Origin: an uncultured Clostridia bacterium
Lineage (GTDB): Bacteria > Bacillota > Clostridia > Oscillospirales > Ruminococcaceae
Length of the DNA stretch: 5,189 bases
Reading direction: 5' to 3'
Assembly: GCA_947177695.1 (NCBI GenBank)
Contig: CAMWVO010000174.1
Location: 1-5,189, forward strand
The notes under the pieces were generated by a model. That model did no database searches. It was given only the letters and a program-made list of their open reading frames with translations, and was not told where the DNA came from. Positions 1-5,189 of this stretch are shown here, piece after piece. The position numbers and the translations under genes are program-made. Every line of letters begins with the position of its first letter. The first letter of the stretch is position 1.

Positions 1-32
1 CACTAAATATTTATATGTTGTATGGCTTGTTT

Positions 33-41
33 TGGTATAAT
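33..41 (+). promoter_or_regulatory. Probable extended -10 promoter for the regulator-kinase-protease operon
   Basis: A perfect TATAAT lies at 36-41, preceded by TG at 33-34 with one intervening base, which is the extended -10 arrangement of housekeeping sigma promoters. No good -35 box sits at the right distance; TATGTT at 14-19 with a 16-bp spacer is only a weak candidate. Extended -10 promoters often tolerate a poor -35. Transcription would start near position 48 and give a leader of about 220 nt before the response regulator. The call rests on motif match and position only. Confidence 0.45.
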
Positions 42-153
42 GAAATTGTCTAATTATTTAAAAGTACAGCGTCGCAAGTCCATATGTATGACCGTTTTAC
101 CGATAGGAAAACCGTACTTCTCTTTCGATGTTTTGCGCGGGATATCACTTGTA

Positions 154-189
154 CCCGAAGCAAAGCACGCTGCCCGTTCTCTTCGGGCA
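154..189 (+). other. Mutually exclusive hairpins in the operon leader
   Basis: Two stems share the same right arm. CCCGAAG at 154-160 can pair with CTTCGGG at 181-187 (7 bp), while TGCCCG at 171-176 can pair with CGGGCA at 184-189 (6 bp, 7-nt loop). An upstream hairpin pairs 94-98 and 100-101 with 106-112 around a GATA loop, with A99 bulged. Neither stem is followed by a U-tract, so this is not a classic terminator/antiterminator pair. It does not match a riboswitch class I can recognise. The pairing is visible; a regulatory role is inference. Confidence 0.3.
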
Positions 190-254
190 TATGAATAACG
201 GTGTACGGCGGCGGCAGATTGTCAGACATCAGCAGTAATCGTATACGGCATTTG

Positions 255-260
255 AAAGGA
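255..260 (+). promoter_or_regulatory. Ribosome binding site that decides the regulator start
   Basis: AAAGGA lies 9 nt before the ATG at 270. The reading frame stays open upstream to a GTG at 201, but that codon has no Shine-Dalgarno sequence and the extra 23 residues do not resemble a receiver domain. The ATG at 270 places the typical beta-1 strand and acidic pocket right at the protein N-terminus. Confidence 0.75.
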
Positions 261-269
261 TGGTCTAAT

Positions 270-974
270 ATGTCATTAGGAAAAGTTTTGGTCGTTGACG
301 ACGATAATAATATCTGCGAGCTGCTCAAGCTCTATCTTGAAAAGGAGGGCTACGGCGTTATTACCGCTCACGACGGTGACGAGGCTGTGGTCAAGTTCAA
401 TGCTCTCAAGCCCGACGTGGTGCTTCTCGACATCATGCTGCCCGAACTGGACGGCTGGCAGGTGTGCCGCGAAATAAGAAAAAAATCAAACGTGCCTATA
501 ATAATGATAACCGCCAAGAGCGAGACCTTCGACAAGGTTCTCGGTCTGGAGCTGGGTGCGGACGACTATATTGTTAAGCCTTTCGATACCAAGGAGGTAA
601 TCGCCAGGATCAAGGCGGTATCCCGCCGTATCGGTCAGTCAAGCTCCGAATCGGAGGTCAAGGAAGTACGCTACGACAAGCTGGTTGTGAACATGACCCG
701 CTATGAGCTGCGTGTTGACGGCAAAGTAATGGATACTCCTCCCAAGGAGCTGGAGCTTCTGTTCTATCTGGCTTCAAATCCCAACAGAGTGTATACACGC
801 GATCAGCTTCTCGACGAGGTATGGGGCTTCGAGTACTACGGCGATTCCAGAACCATCGACGTACACATAAAACGTCTGCGCGAAAAGCTTGAGGGAATTT
901 CCGACAAGTGGGCTCTCAAGACCGTATGGGGCGTAGGCTACAAGTTCGAGGCGGAAGAGGACGCAAATGCGTAA
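270..974 (+). CDS. OmpR/PhoB-family two-component response regulator
   Basis: This 234-residue cytoplasmic DNA-binding regulator should be activated by phosphotransfer from the kinase encoded next. Residues 5-120 form a receiver domain: the strand KVLVVDDD carries the acidic pocket (D10, D11), the phosphoacceptor is D54 in LLDIMLPELDGW, the switch threonine is T81 in MITAK, and the conserved lysine is K103 in the VKPF motif. Residues about 132-228 form a winged-helix DNA-binding domain, with TPPKELELLFYL, the recognition region around DSRTIDVHIKRLREKL and the C-terminal VWGVGYKF hairpin. The length is normal for the family and no key residue is missing. The stop codon lies inside the kinase gene (8-nt overlap), which suggests translational coupling. 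Its targets cannot be read from sequence; regulation of its own operon, including the protease, is likely by analogy with CssR of Bacillus subtilis. The orthologue name is uncertain. Confidence 0.96.
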   Translation: MSLGKVLVVDDDNNICELLKLYLEKEGYGVITAHDGDEAVVKFNALKPDVVLLDIMLPELDGWQVCREIRKKSNVPIIMITAKSETFDKVLGLELGADDYIVKPFDTKEVIARIKAVSRRIGQSSSESEVKEVRYDKLVVNMTRYELRVDGKVMDTPPKELELLFYLASNPNRVYTRDQLLDEVWGFEYYGDSRTIDVHIKRLREKLEGISDKWALKTVWGVGYKFEAEEDANA

Positions 975-2388
975 AAGTATTTTTACCGATTTCTTCTGTC
1001 TGTGCGCCGCGGTTTTTATTTCGGCAGTGATATGTATCGGCTCGGTTCTGCTGCTGGTTTCGGAGGAGCACTATAAGTCCAACAGATTTAATTATCTTTC
1101 GGTAAAATCGGAAACGGTTATCAATACCGTGCGCGGAACGTTCGCGGAAAACGGCGGTCTCAATCCGGCAAAGCTGTCGGAGGCTCTTGCGCCGCTGTCC
1201 GACATCCTTGACACGGATATTACACTGACTGATTCAGACGGCGTTGCTTTGGTATGCTCCGAGGCATCGCCGTGTTCTCATACAGACAAAAAGATCGATG
1301 AGCAGGCAATAAGCCGCATTACCGAGGACGGAACGGTCGAACTGAGCAGTCTCAACGGTTACTATGATAAGAACGTCTTTGTTTTTGCCGAAAATATTGA
1401 TATCGGCGGCAATACTTATGTTATACTAATAAGTCTGAGGTCGAATACCCTTACGTCGCATATGATCTCGCTTGTAATTGCGCTGGTCATTTCGTCTGCG
1501 CTGATACTTTCTGCTGCGTTTGCAATAATATACATTGCGTCAATGCGGCTGCTTTCTCCGATACGGGAGATGACAATTGCGGCTAAGCGTTTCGGAGAGG
1601 GAGATTTTTCGGAAAAGCTCCGTGTGACTGACGACAATGAGCTGGGATATCTTGCCACTACGCTTAATGATATGGCAAGCTCTCTGGAGCAGAATGAGGA
1701 AACAAGGAAAAGCTTTATTTCCAACGTTTCCCACGAGCTTAAAACGCCGATGACAACCATAGGCGGCTTTGTGGACGGCATACTGGACGGTACGATCCCC
1801 GAAAGTCAGCACAGGCACTATATGAAAATAGTTTCGGCAGAGGTGGGCAGACTGTCGCGGCTCGTCAGGTCAATGCTGAATATATCCAAGTACGAGGCGG
1901 GAGAGCTGAAGCTTTCCACCGAGGACTTCGATATTCTGCCGATAATTTTGCAGACTCTCACAAGCTTTGAAAAAAACATTGACGAAAAGAACATTGATAT
2001 ACAAATAAACGATGCGGACGGCTGCCGCATAAACGCCGACCCCGACCTTACGGGTCAGGTCGTTTATAACCTTGTTGAAAACGCTGTCAAGTTCGTGAAC
2101 AAGGGCGGGTATATAAGGTTTTCGTTCGGCAGGGACGGCGATATGTGCAGCGTCTCGATCAGAAACAGCGGCGACGGTCTGAAAAAGAAAGAGATATCAA
2201 GAGTTTTTGACCGCTTCTACAAGACCGACGAGTCCCGCGGTATCGACCCGGGCGGAGTTGGTCTGGGGCTTTCTATCGTAAGCTCCATCATCAAGCTTCA
2301 CAACGGCAGGATCGTGGTCTCAAGCGAGCCTAACCAGTATACCGAATTTACGTTCAGTCTCAGAAAAGCCGACACTGACCGCAGATAA
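967..2388 (+). CDS. Membrane sensor histidine kinase (HAMP, HisKA, HATPase_c)
   Basis: This 473-residue kinase is the probable partner of the regulator just upstream. The ATG at 967 has GGAAGAGG at 953-960 with 6-nt spacing. A first membrane helix lies at about residues 9-32 and a second at about 166-191, enclosing an extracytoplasmic sensor region of some 130 residues. That region has a PAS/Cache-like run (ITLTDSDGVALVCSE) and two cysteines, C97 and C103. A HAMP linker spans about 192-245. The dimerisation/phosphoacceptor motif SNVSHELKTP gives H256 as the phosphorylated histidine. The ATPase domain has the N box NLVENAVKF (N368, N372), a G1-type motif NSGDG at 400-404, the F box FDRFYKTD at 414-421 and the G2 box GGVGLGLS at 429-436. 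The usual first Asp of G1 (DxGxG) is Asn here (N400). The ligand is not predictable from sequence; envelope or secretion stress is inferred from the linked protease. Confidence 0.95.
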   Translation: MRKSIFTDFFCLCAAVFISAVICIGSVLLLVSEEHYKSNRFNYLSVKSETVINTVRGTFAENGGLNPAKLSEALAPLSDILDTDITLTDSDGVALVCSEASPCSHTDKKIDEQAISRITEDGTVELSSLNGYYDKNVFVFAENIDIGGNTYVILISLRSNTLTSHMISLVIALVISSALILSAAFAIIYIASMRLLSPIREMTIAAKRFGEGDFSEKLRVTDDNELGYLATTLNDMASSLEQNEETRKSFISNVSHELKTPMTTIGGFVDGILDGTIPESQHRHYMKIVSAEVGRLSRLVRSMLNISKYEAGELKLSTEDFDILPIILQTLTSFEKNIDEKNIDIQINDADGCRINADPDLTGQVVYNLVENAVKFVNKGGYIRFSFGRDGDMCSVSIRNSGDGLKKKEISRVFDRFYKTDESRGIDPGGVGLGLSIVSSIIKLHNGRIVVSSEPNQYTEFTFSLRKADTDRR

Positions 2389-2406
2389 ACATTTTACGGA
2401 GGTTTT

Positions 2407-4161
2407 ATGGATAACAATTTTGACGAAAATATGACTGCTGCACAGGCACAGCCAAACGGAAACGGCGCAGATGCCGAACCGTCGGATACTGCTGCTGCCG
2501 CCGCAGCTGACGCGGAAAATAACGTTCCGGAACAGTCTGACGGCTTCCGTCAGCAGGTGAGGGATTTGCAGGATACGGTAACGGACAGCTCGTTTGCGCA
2601 GTCCGACCAAACGGAACAGTCTGTTCAGCCGGCGGAGAAGCCGTTTTCGGAGCAGCAAACTCAGCAAGTACAACAGGCGCAGCAGCCTCAGCAGGCACAG
2701 CAGATGCCGCCCCCTCAGACAGGGCAGTTCGGTCAGTTTCAGCAGCCCGGTCAGCCCTATCAGCAGGGCTTCGGAGGTACGCCGCAGTATGTTCCGCCGC
2801 AGGGATATGGGAATTATCAGCCCCAGTTCGGTCAGCCCGCACAGGGAGGACAGTTCGGACAGCCCGCGCAGTATGGGCAAGGATATCCCCAGCCCAATCA
2901 GACCGCTCAGAACGCACAGCCTGCCAAAAAGCGTTTTTCGGGCGGCTGTCTGTGGAGTCTTATCGGAGCTGTAATAGTTATGTTCGGAGCGGTGGTGTTT
3001 CTGGCTGTAAAGATCGCGTCTGCTGCCGATACGAAAAGCGTTCCCGACAGCGGAAATGTGAGCAAGTACGATAATATTGACGAGACCCAAAAGGCAGAGC
3101 ACGTTGTTATAAATATTCCTACGGCGGATAAGCCGAAGCTTGACGACGCTGACTATGCCGACAGGGACACGGGGCTTCTCACATCGGTTGGAGTTGCAAA
3201 GGCAATTCTTCCGTCTCAGGTGAAGATAAAGGTTTTTGACGACATCCCATACGCGCCCGTTTCTTCGGGTTCGGGTGTAGTCCTTACCGAGGACGGCTAC
3301 ATTCTCACAAACGCCCATGTTGTGGACGGCGCAAAAAAGCTTTCTGTAGGCTTTTACGGCGACAGCGAGAGCGAAGCGGTCATTGTGGGAGTTGACAAAA
3401 AAAGCGATCTTGCGGTAATAAAGGTAAACAAAACGGGGCTTTCCCCAGCGCAGATAGGTACGTCCTCAAACCTTGAAATAGGCGAGGAGGTGGCTCTTGC
3501 GGGAGCGGGAGGCGGCTTTGAAAATACCGTCACCTACGGTCACGTTACGGGTCTGGGACGGGAGATAGACACCGATTACATCAGCAGCTCCACAATAAGC
3601 TGTATCCAGTCGGACGCGGCTCTTAACCCGGGAAATTCGGGCGGCGCGCTTGTCAATATGTACGGACAGGTGGTGGGCGTCGCGGTTGCTCTGATGAATC
3701 ACGAGACCTATGAAAATATCGGCTTCTGCATTGCAATAGACGACGCAGTACCCATTGCGGAGGATCTTATCGCCAACGGATACGTTTCCACGCGGACAAG
3801 GGTTGGCATAACCTATATGGCTATCGGAGACGCGGCTGCAAACGGCTACGGCATACCTGCGGGACTTTGCGTAATGGAGATCGACCCACGCAGCGGTGCG
3901 GTTTTTTCAGGTCTGAAGCCTTACGACGTGATAACTCACATAGACGGTCAGCGGGTGTTCGGAGCAAGCGAGATCGCCGACGTTTTAGCGGATAAAATTC
4001 CGGGTGACGTTATCACTATCTCGGTGTTCCGAAAGGAAGTAACGGGAGAGACAAAAATTTTTGAAGCGAAACTGGAGCTTACTGCGGACACGTCATCAGT
4101 ATCCGGTTACGGTGTCAGCAACGAAAAAGAGGATTTCTTCGGCAGAGATATTATCAAGTAA
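2407..4161 (+). CDS. htrA: Membrane-anchored HtrA/DegP-type serine protease with PDZ domain
   Basis: This 584-residue protein should degrade or hold misfolded exported proteins at the outer face of the membrane. The start has GGAGG at 2398-2402, 4 nt before the ATG. Order of parts: an acidic, Ala-rich N-terminus (1-80, with six Ala at 29-34); a Gln/Pro/Gly-rich, charge-free stretch (83-173); KKR at 174-176; one membrane helix at about 181-203; a linker; a trypsin-like domain (about 258-460); and a PDZ domain (about 465-560). The triad is complete: H304 in TNAHVV, D334 in KKSDLAVIKV, S411 in GNSGGAL. The KKR before the helix predicts an N-in anchor with the protease outside. At 584 residues it is longer than typical Gram-positive HtrA proteins of about 400-450, and the excess is the N-terminal tail. 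It follows the kinase by 18 nt and is probably co-transcribed. The symbol is used at family level (peptidase S1C); orthology to one particular htrA copy is not shown. Confidence 0.95.
   Translation: MDNNFDENMTAAQAQPNGNGADAEPSDTAAAAAADAENNVPEQSDGFRQQVRDLQDTVTDSSFAQSDQTEQSVQPAEKPFSEQQTQQVQQAQQPQQAQQMPPPQTGQFGQFQQPGQPYQQGFGGTPQYVPPQGYGNYQPQFGQPAQGGQFGQPAQYGQGYPQPNQTAQNAQPAKKRFSGGCLWSLIGAVIVMFGAVVFLAVKIASAADTKSVPDSGNVSKYDNIDETQKAEHVVINIPTADKPKLDDADYADRDTGLLTSVGVAKAILPSQVKIKVFDDIPYAPVSSGSGVVLTEDGYILTNAHVVDGAKKLSVGFYGDSESEAVIVGVDKKSDLAVIKVNKTGLSPAQIGTSSNLEIGEEVALAGAGGGFENTVTYGHVTGLGREIDTDYISSSTISCIQSDAALNPGNSGGALVNMYGQVVGVAVALMNHETYENIGFCIAIDDAVPIAEDLIANGYVSTRTRVGITYMAIGDAAANGYGIPAGLCVMEIDPRSGAVFSGLKPYDVITHIDGQRVFGASEIADVLADKIPGDVITISVFRKEVTGETKIFEAKLELTADTSSVSGYGVSNEKEDFFGRDIIK
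2824..2871 (+). repeat. Short tandem-like repeat coding for QFGQPAQ units
   Basis: Two 21-nt copies, 2824-2844 and 2851-2871, match at 19 of 21 positions and are separated by 6 nt. Both encode QFGQPAQ. A related partial copy (CAGTTCGGTCAG) lies at 2725-2736. One of the two differences between the full copies is a synonymous change (GCA/GCG); the other is the third base of a Gly codon (GGT/GGA). This fits growth of the low-complexity tail by local duplication while the encoded peptide was kept. Confidence 0.7.
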
Positions 4162-4170
4162 ATATTAATA

Positions 4171-4265
4171 CTAATCACCAGTTAAAAAGTGTATAAAAAA
4201 TCAAGCAAAAATTTGCATGTTGATTTTTGCGCAGATTTTTATTTACACTTTTAATTGGTGATTAG
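4171..4265. repeat. Long AT-rich imperfect palindrome, MITE-like
   Basis: The arms 4171-4212 and 4223-4265 are almost fully complementary, separated by a 10-nt loop (4213-4222). The outer 10 bp (CTAATCACCA/TGGTGATTAG) are perfect. The stem then runs with one G-T pair, bulges at one of A4184-A4188, at T4242-T4243 and at A4200, and one small internal loop (A4203-A4204 against 4231-4233), before an inner 8-bp GCAAAAAT/ATTTTTGC stem. About 38 base pairs form in all. ATAC occurs just outside both ends (4168-4171 and 4267-4270) and could be a target duplication, although this assumes two unpaired bases at the right end. No coding capacity is visible. It could be a non-autonomous mobile palindrome or a very long 3'-end RNA hairpin. 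The palindrome is certain; its mobile nature is inference. Confidence 0.8.
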
Positions 4266-4273
4266 GATACGGC

Positions 4274-4315
4274 GGCGGATATTTTCGTGTACTTCGGAAA
4301 TGTCCGCTGTTTTTT
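4274..4315 (+). terminator. Intrinsic (Rho-independent) terminator of the protease operon
   Basis: Arm 4274-4287 pairs with 4295-4308 over 14 bp without a mismatch; three of the pairs are G-T wobbles. The loop is 7 nt (4288-4294). The base of the stem is GC-rich (GCGGA/TCCGC) and it is followed by six T at 4310-4315. This is the expected form of a + strand intrinsic terminator, 112 nt after the protease stop codon and before the sigma-factor gene, so it separates the two transcription units. Confidence 0.82.
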
Positions 4316-4343
4316 CGGAAATAAAAATTTTTTTTTGGAAATA

Positions 4344-4371
4344 TGCAACGTCTGCGAAAAAAATGCGGTAT
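4344..4371 (+). promoter_or_regulatory. Possible ECF-type promoter for the sigma-factor gene
   Basis: TGCAAC at 4344-4349 is followed after 16 nt by CGGTAT at 4366-4371. ECF sigma factors of Bacillus recognise a -35 with an AAC core (TGAAAC, TGTAAC) and a CGT-type -10 at about 16 nt, so the core and spacing fit while the -10 is imperfect. ECF genes are often autoregulated. Competing reading: TATTAT at 4369-4374 as a housekeeping -10, but no suitable -35 lies 17 nt before it. The site lies after the terminator, where a new promoter is needed. Confidence 0.3.
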
Positions 4372-4440
4372 TATATATGAGCAAGGATTTTTTCGGTACA
4401 GCTTTTTGGTCTCCGAAATTCCTGCTTCTGACAGGACAAA

Positions 4441-4447
4441 AGGAGGG
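4441..4447 (+). promoter_or_regulatory. Strong ribosome binding site that sets a GTG start
   Basis: AGGAGGG lies 6 nt before the GTG at 4454. The same frame is open from an ATG at 4343, but that codon has only GGAA two bases before it and would add 37 residues with no resemblance to sigma region 2. A 5-bp hairpin (TCCTG 4420-4424 with CAGGA 4432-4436) ends four bases before the site. Confidence 0.85.
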
Positions 4448-4453
4448 AACAAA

Positions 4454-5014
4454 GTGGAGGACAAGCAAATAATAGATCTGTTTCTGAACCGTGACGAAAA
4501 TGCCGTCAGGCAGACGGAAATGAAGTATTCGGGGTATCTGCTGACGATCGCGCTGAATATTATCGGAAACAGGGAGGACAGCGGCGAATGCGTAAACGAC
4601 ACATATTTCAAGGCGTGGAACTCAATTCCGCCTCATTTGCCCGAACGTTTGCGGTACTATCTGGGAAAGATAACGAGGGAGCTTTCCATTGACCGTGTGC
4701 GGAAGAAACTGACCGCAAAGCGCGGAGGCACGGAGTATGAGTTGTCTCTTGACGAGCTGGAGGAATGCGTTCCGCAAACGGGTACTCTCGAGGAGGCGGC
4801 GGAAATTTCCCTGCTTGCGGAGACAATAGGCGTATATTTGCGGAATTGCAGCGGGGAAATGCGGAACGTTTTCATGCTTCGGTATTATTTCTGCGACAGT
4901 ATCAAAGCGATTTCCCACGTTTGCGGAATGAGCGAGTCAAAGGTGAAAAGTATGCTTTACCGCGCCCGCGAGGGACTGCGGAAACATTTGGAAAAGGAGG
5001 GCTTTTCGGTATGA
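4454..5014 (+). CDS. ECF-type RNA polymerase sigma factor (sigma-70 family)
   Basis: This 186-residue protein has the two-domain layout of group 4 (ECF) sigma factors, which direct RNA polymerase to stress or envelope promoters. Residues about 5-85 form region 2: the helix around NREDSGECVNDTYFKAWNSI (39-58) is the core-binding and -10-recognition part, followed by PPHLPERLRYYLGKITRELSIDRVRKK. An acidic linker rich in Glu covers about 93-118. Residues about 120-180 form region 4, with MRNVFMLRYYFCDSIKAISHV then the helix-turn-helix GMSESKVKSMLYRAREGL (158-175) for the -35 element. The length is normal and the start is GTG. The stop codon overlaps the start of the next gene as ATGA, typical of a sigma/anti-sigma pair. 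The CVNDTY...AWN.IPP signature is, from memory, common in ECF factors of gut Clostridia. Its regulon is not predictable from this window. Confidence 0.93.
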   Translation: MEDKQIIDLFLNRDENAVRQTEMKYSGYLLTIALNIIGNREDSGECVNDTYFKAWNSIPPHLPERLRYYLGKITRELSIDRVRKKLTAKRGGTEYELSLDELEECVPQTGTLEEAAEISLLAETIGVYLRNCSGEMRNVFMLRYYFCDSIKAISHVCGMSESKVKSMLYRAREGLRKHLEKEGFSV

Positions 5015-5189
5015 GAAGGTCAGAGAAAATAAGCGACGCGATAGGTCAGGTGGACGAGGAGATCGTTGCCGAAGCCGAGGAAGTAAGGCTGAACGGAAAT
5101 GGAAAAAATACTTCCGCAAATAAACCTATAGGAAAAAAAGTCTGGATACCTACGATAACTGCGGCGGCTTGCGCGGCTGTGATTTGCGG
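5011..5189 (+). CDS. Probable anti-sigma or sigma-associated membrane protein, N-terminal part only
   Basis: The gene starts at ATG 5011 with AAGGAGG at 4994-5000 (10-nt spacing) and overlaps the sigma-factor stop codon by 4 nt, so the two are translationally coupled. Only 59 complete codons are present before the window ends. The visible protein begins with a hydrophilic, acidic segment (ISDAIGQVDEEIVAEAEE, residues 7-24), followed by a polar Asn/Lys-rich linker (28-43). A hydrophobic run then starts at about residue 44 (VWIPTITAAACAAVIC), probably the single membrane helix. This is the usual plan of an anti-sigma factor: a short cytoplasmic sigma-binding segment, one membrane helix and an outer sensor domain. 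The diagnostic C-terminal domain is out of view, so the exact family cannot be named. No zinc-binding HxxxCxxC motif is seen, so it is not a classic ZAS-type anti-sigma in the visible part. Confidence 0.8.
   Translation, partial: MRRSEKISDAIGQVDEEIVAEAEEVRLNGNGKNTSANKPIGKKVWIPTITAAACAAVIC

Noticed and set aside
60..200. Known riboswitch (cyclic-di-GMP, cobalamin, SAM types) in the leader
   Set aside because: Fragments such as GAAGCAAAGC loosely recall the GEMM core, but the other conserved segments and the required stems are missing.
201..269. N-terminal extension of the response regulator from GTG 201
   Set aside because: It has no ribosome binding site and the added residues do not belong to a receiver domain. 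The ATG at 270 has a well-spaced AAAGGA.
50..328. Open frame on the - strand across the leader (92 codons, or 59 codons from the ATG at 229)
   Set aside because: Neither start has a Shine-Dalgarno sequence, the 5' part is antisense to the regulator coding region, and the product matches no family I recognise. A chance open frame is more likely.
2405..2974. Other frames over the protease N-terminal region (- strand 2405-2917, + strand 2594-2974)
   Set aside because: They are composition shadows of the low-complexity region with no ribosome binding site or domain signal.
2320..3318. 332-codon frame on the - strand opposite the protease gene
   Set aside because: Its Leu/Arg-rich product is what the antisense of a Gln/Pro/Ala-rich coding region gives, and the + strand frame has an intact catalytic triad and PDZ domain.
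4171..4265. The long palindrome as the main intrinsic terminator
   Set aside because: It is AT-rich, its base is not followed by a T-run, and a standard GC-based hairpin with six T follows at 4274-4315. It may still affect RNA 3' ends.
4343..4453. N-terminal extension of the sigma factor from ATG 4343
   Set aside because: That ATG has no proper Shine-Dalgarno sequence and overlaps the possible promoter. GTG 4454 has AGGAGGG at ideal spacing and gives a normal ECF length.
1..5189. CRISPR array, tRNA, rRNA, or complete insertion sequence
   Set aside because: No regularly spaced repeats, no cloverleaf or rRNA signature, and no transposase or recombinase coding region were found on either strand.

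Overview
The window looks like chromosomal DNA from a Gram-positive anaerobe of the Clostridia, probably an Oscillospiraceae/Ruminococcus- or Eubacterium siraeum-like gut bacterium. This is inferred from strong AGGAGG-type ribosome binding sites, moderate GC with AT-rich gaps, and the style of the ECF sigma factor and its partner gene. No marker gene fixes the taxonomy. All convincing genes are on the + strand.

Layout: positions 1-269 hold a probable promoter (extended -10 at 33-41) and a leader of about 220 nt with competing hairpins. A compact operon follows: an OmpR/PhoB-type response regulator (270-974), a membrane sensor histidine kinase (967-2388, overlapping the regulator by 8 nt) and a membrane-anchored HtrA-type serine protease with a PDZ domain (2407-4161, 18 nt after the kinase). 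A long AT-rich imperfect palindrome (4171-4265) lies after the protease stop codon. It is followed by a convincing intrinsic terminator (4274-4315) that closes the operon.

A second unit starts after the terminator. It has a possible ECF-type promoter (4344-4371), an ECF sigma factor with a GTG start (4454-5014), and a translationally coupled gene that runs off the right edge (5011-5189). The visible part of that last gene fits an anti-sigma or sigma-associated membrane protein.

Taken together the region reads as an envelope-stress locus. The kinase/regulator pair probably senses a signal outside the membrane and may control the downstream protease, as CssRS controls htrA in Bacillus subtilis. 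Next to it sits an independent sigma/anti-sigma pair. These families are known. The least ordinary items are the charge-free Gln/Pro/Gly-rich cytoplasmic tail of the protease, the palindrome lodged between the protease gene and its terminator, and the structured leader. I do not see convincing evidence for an entirely new system.
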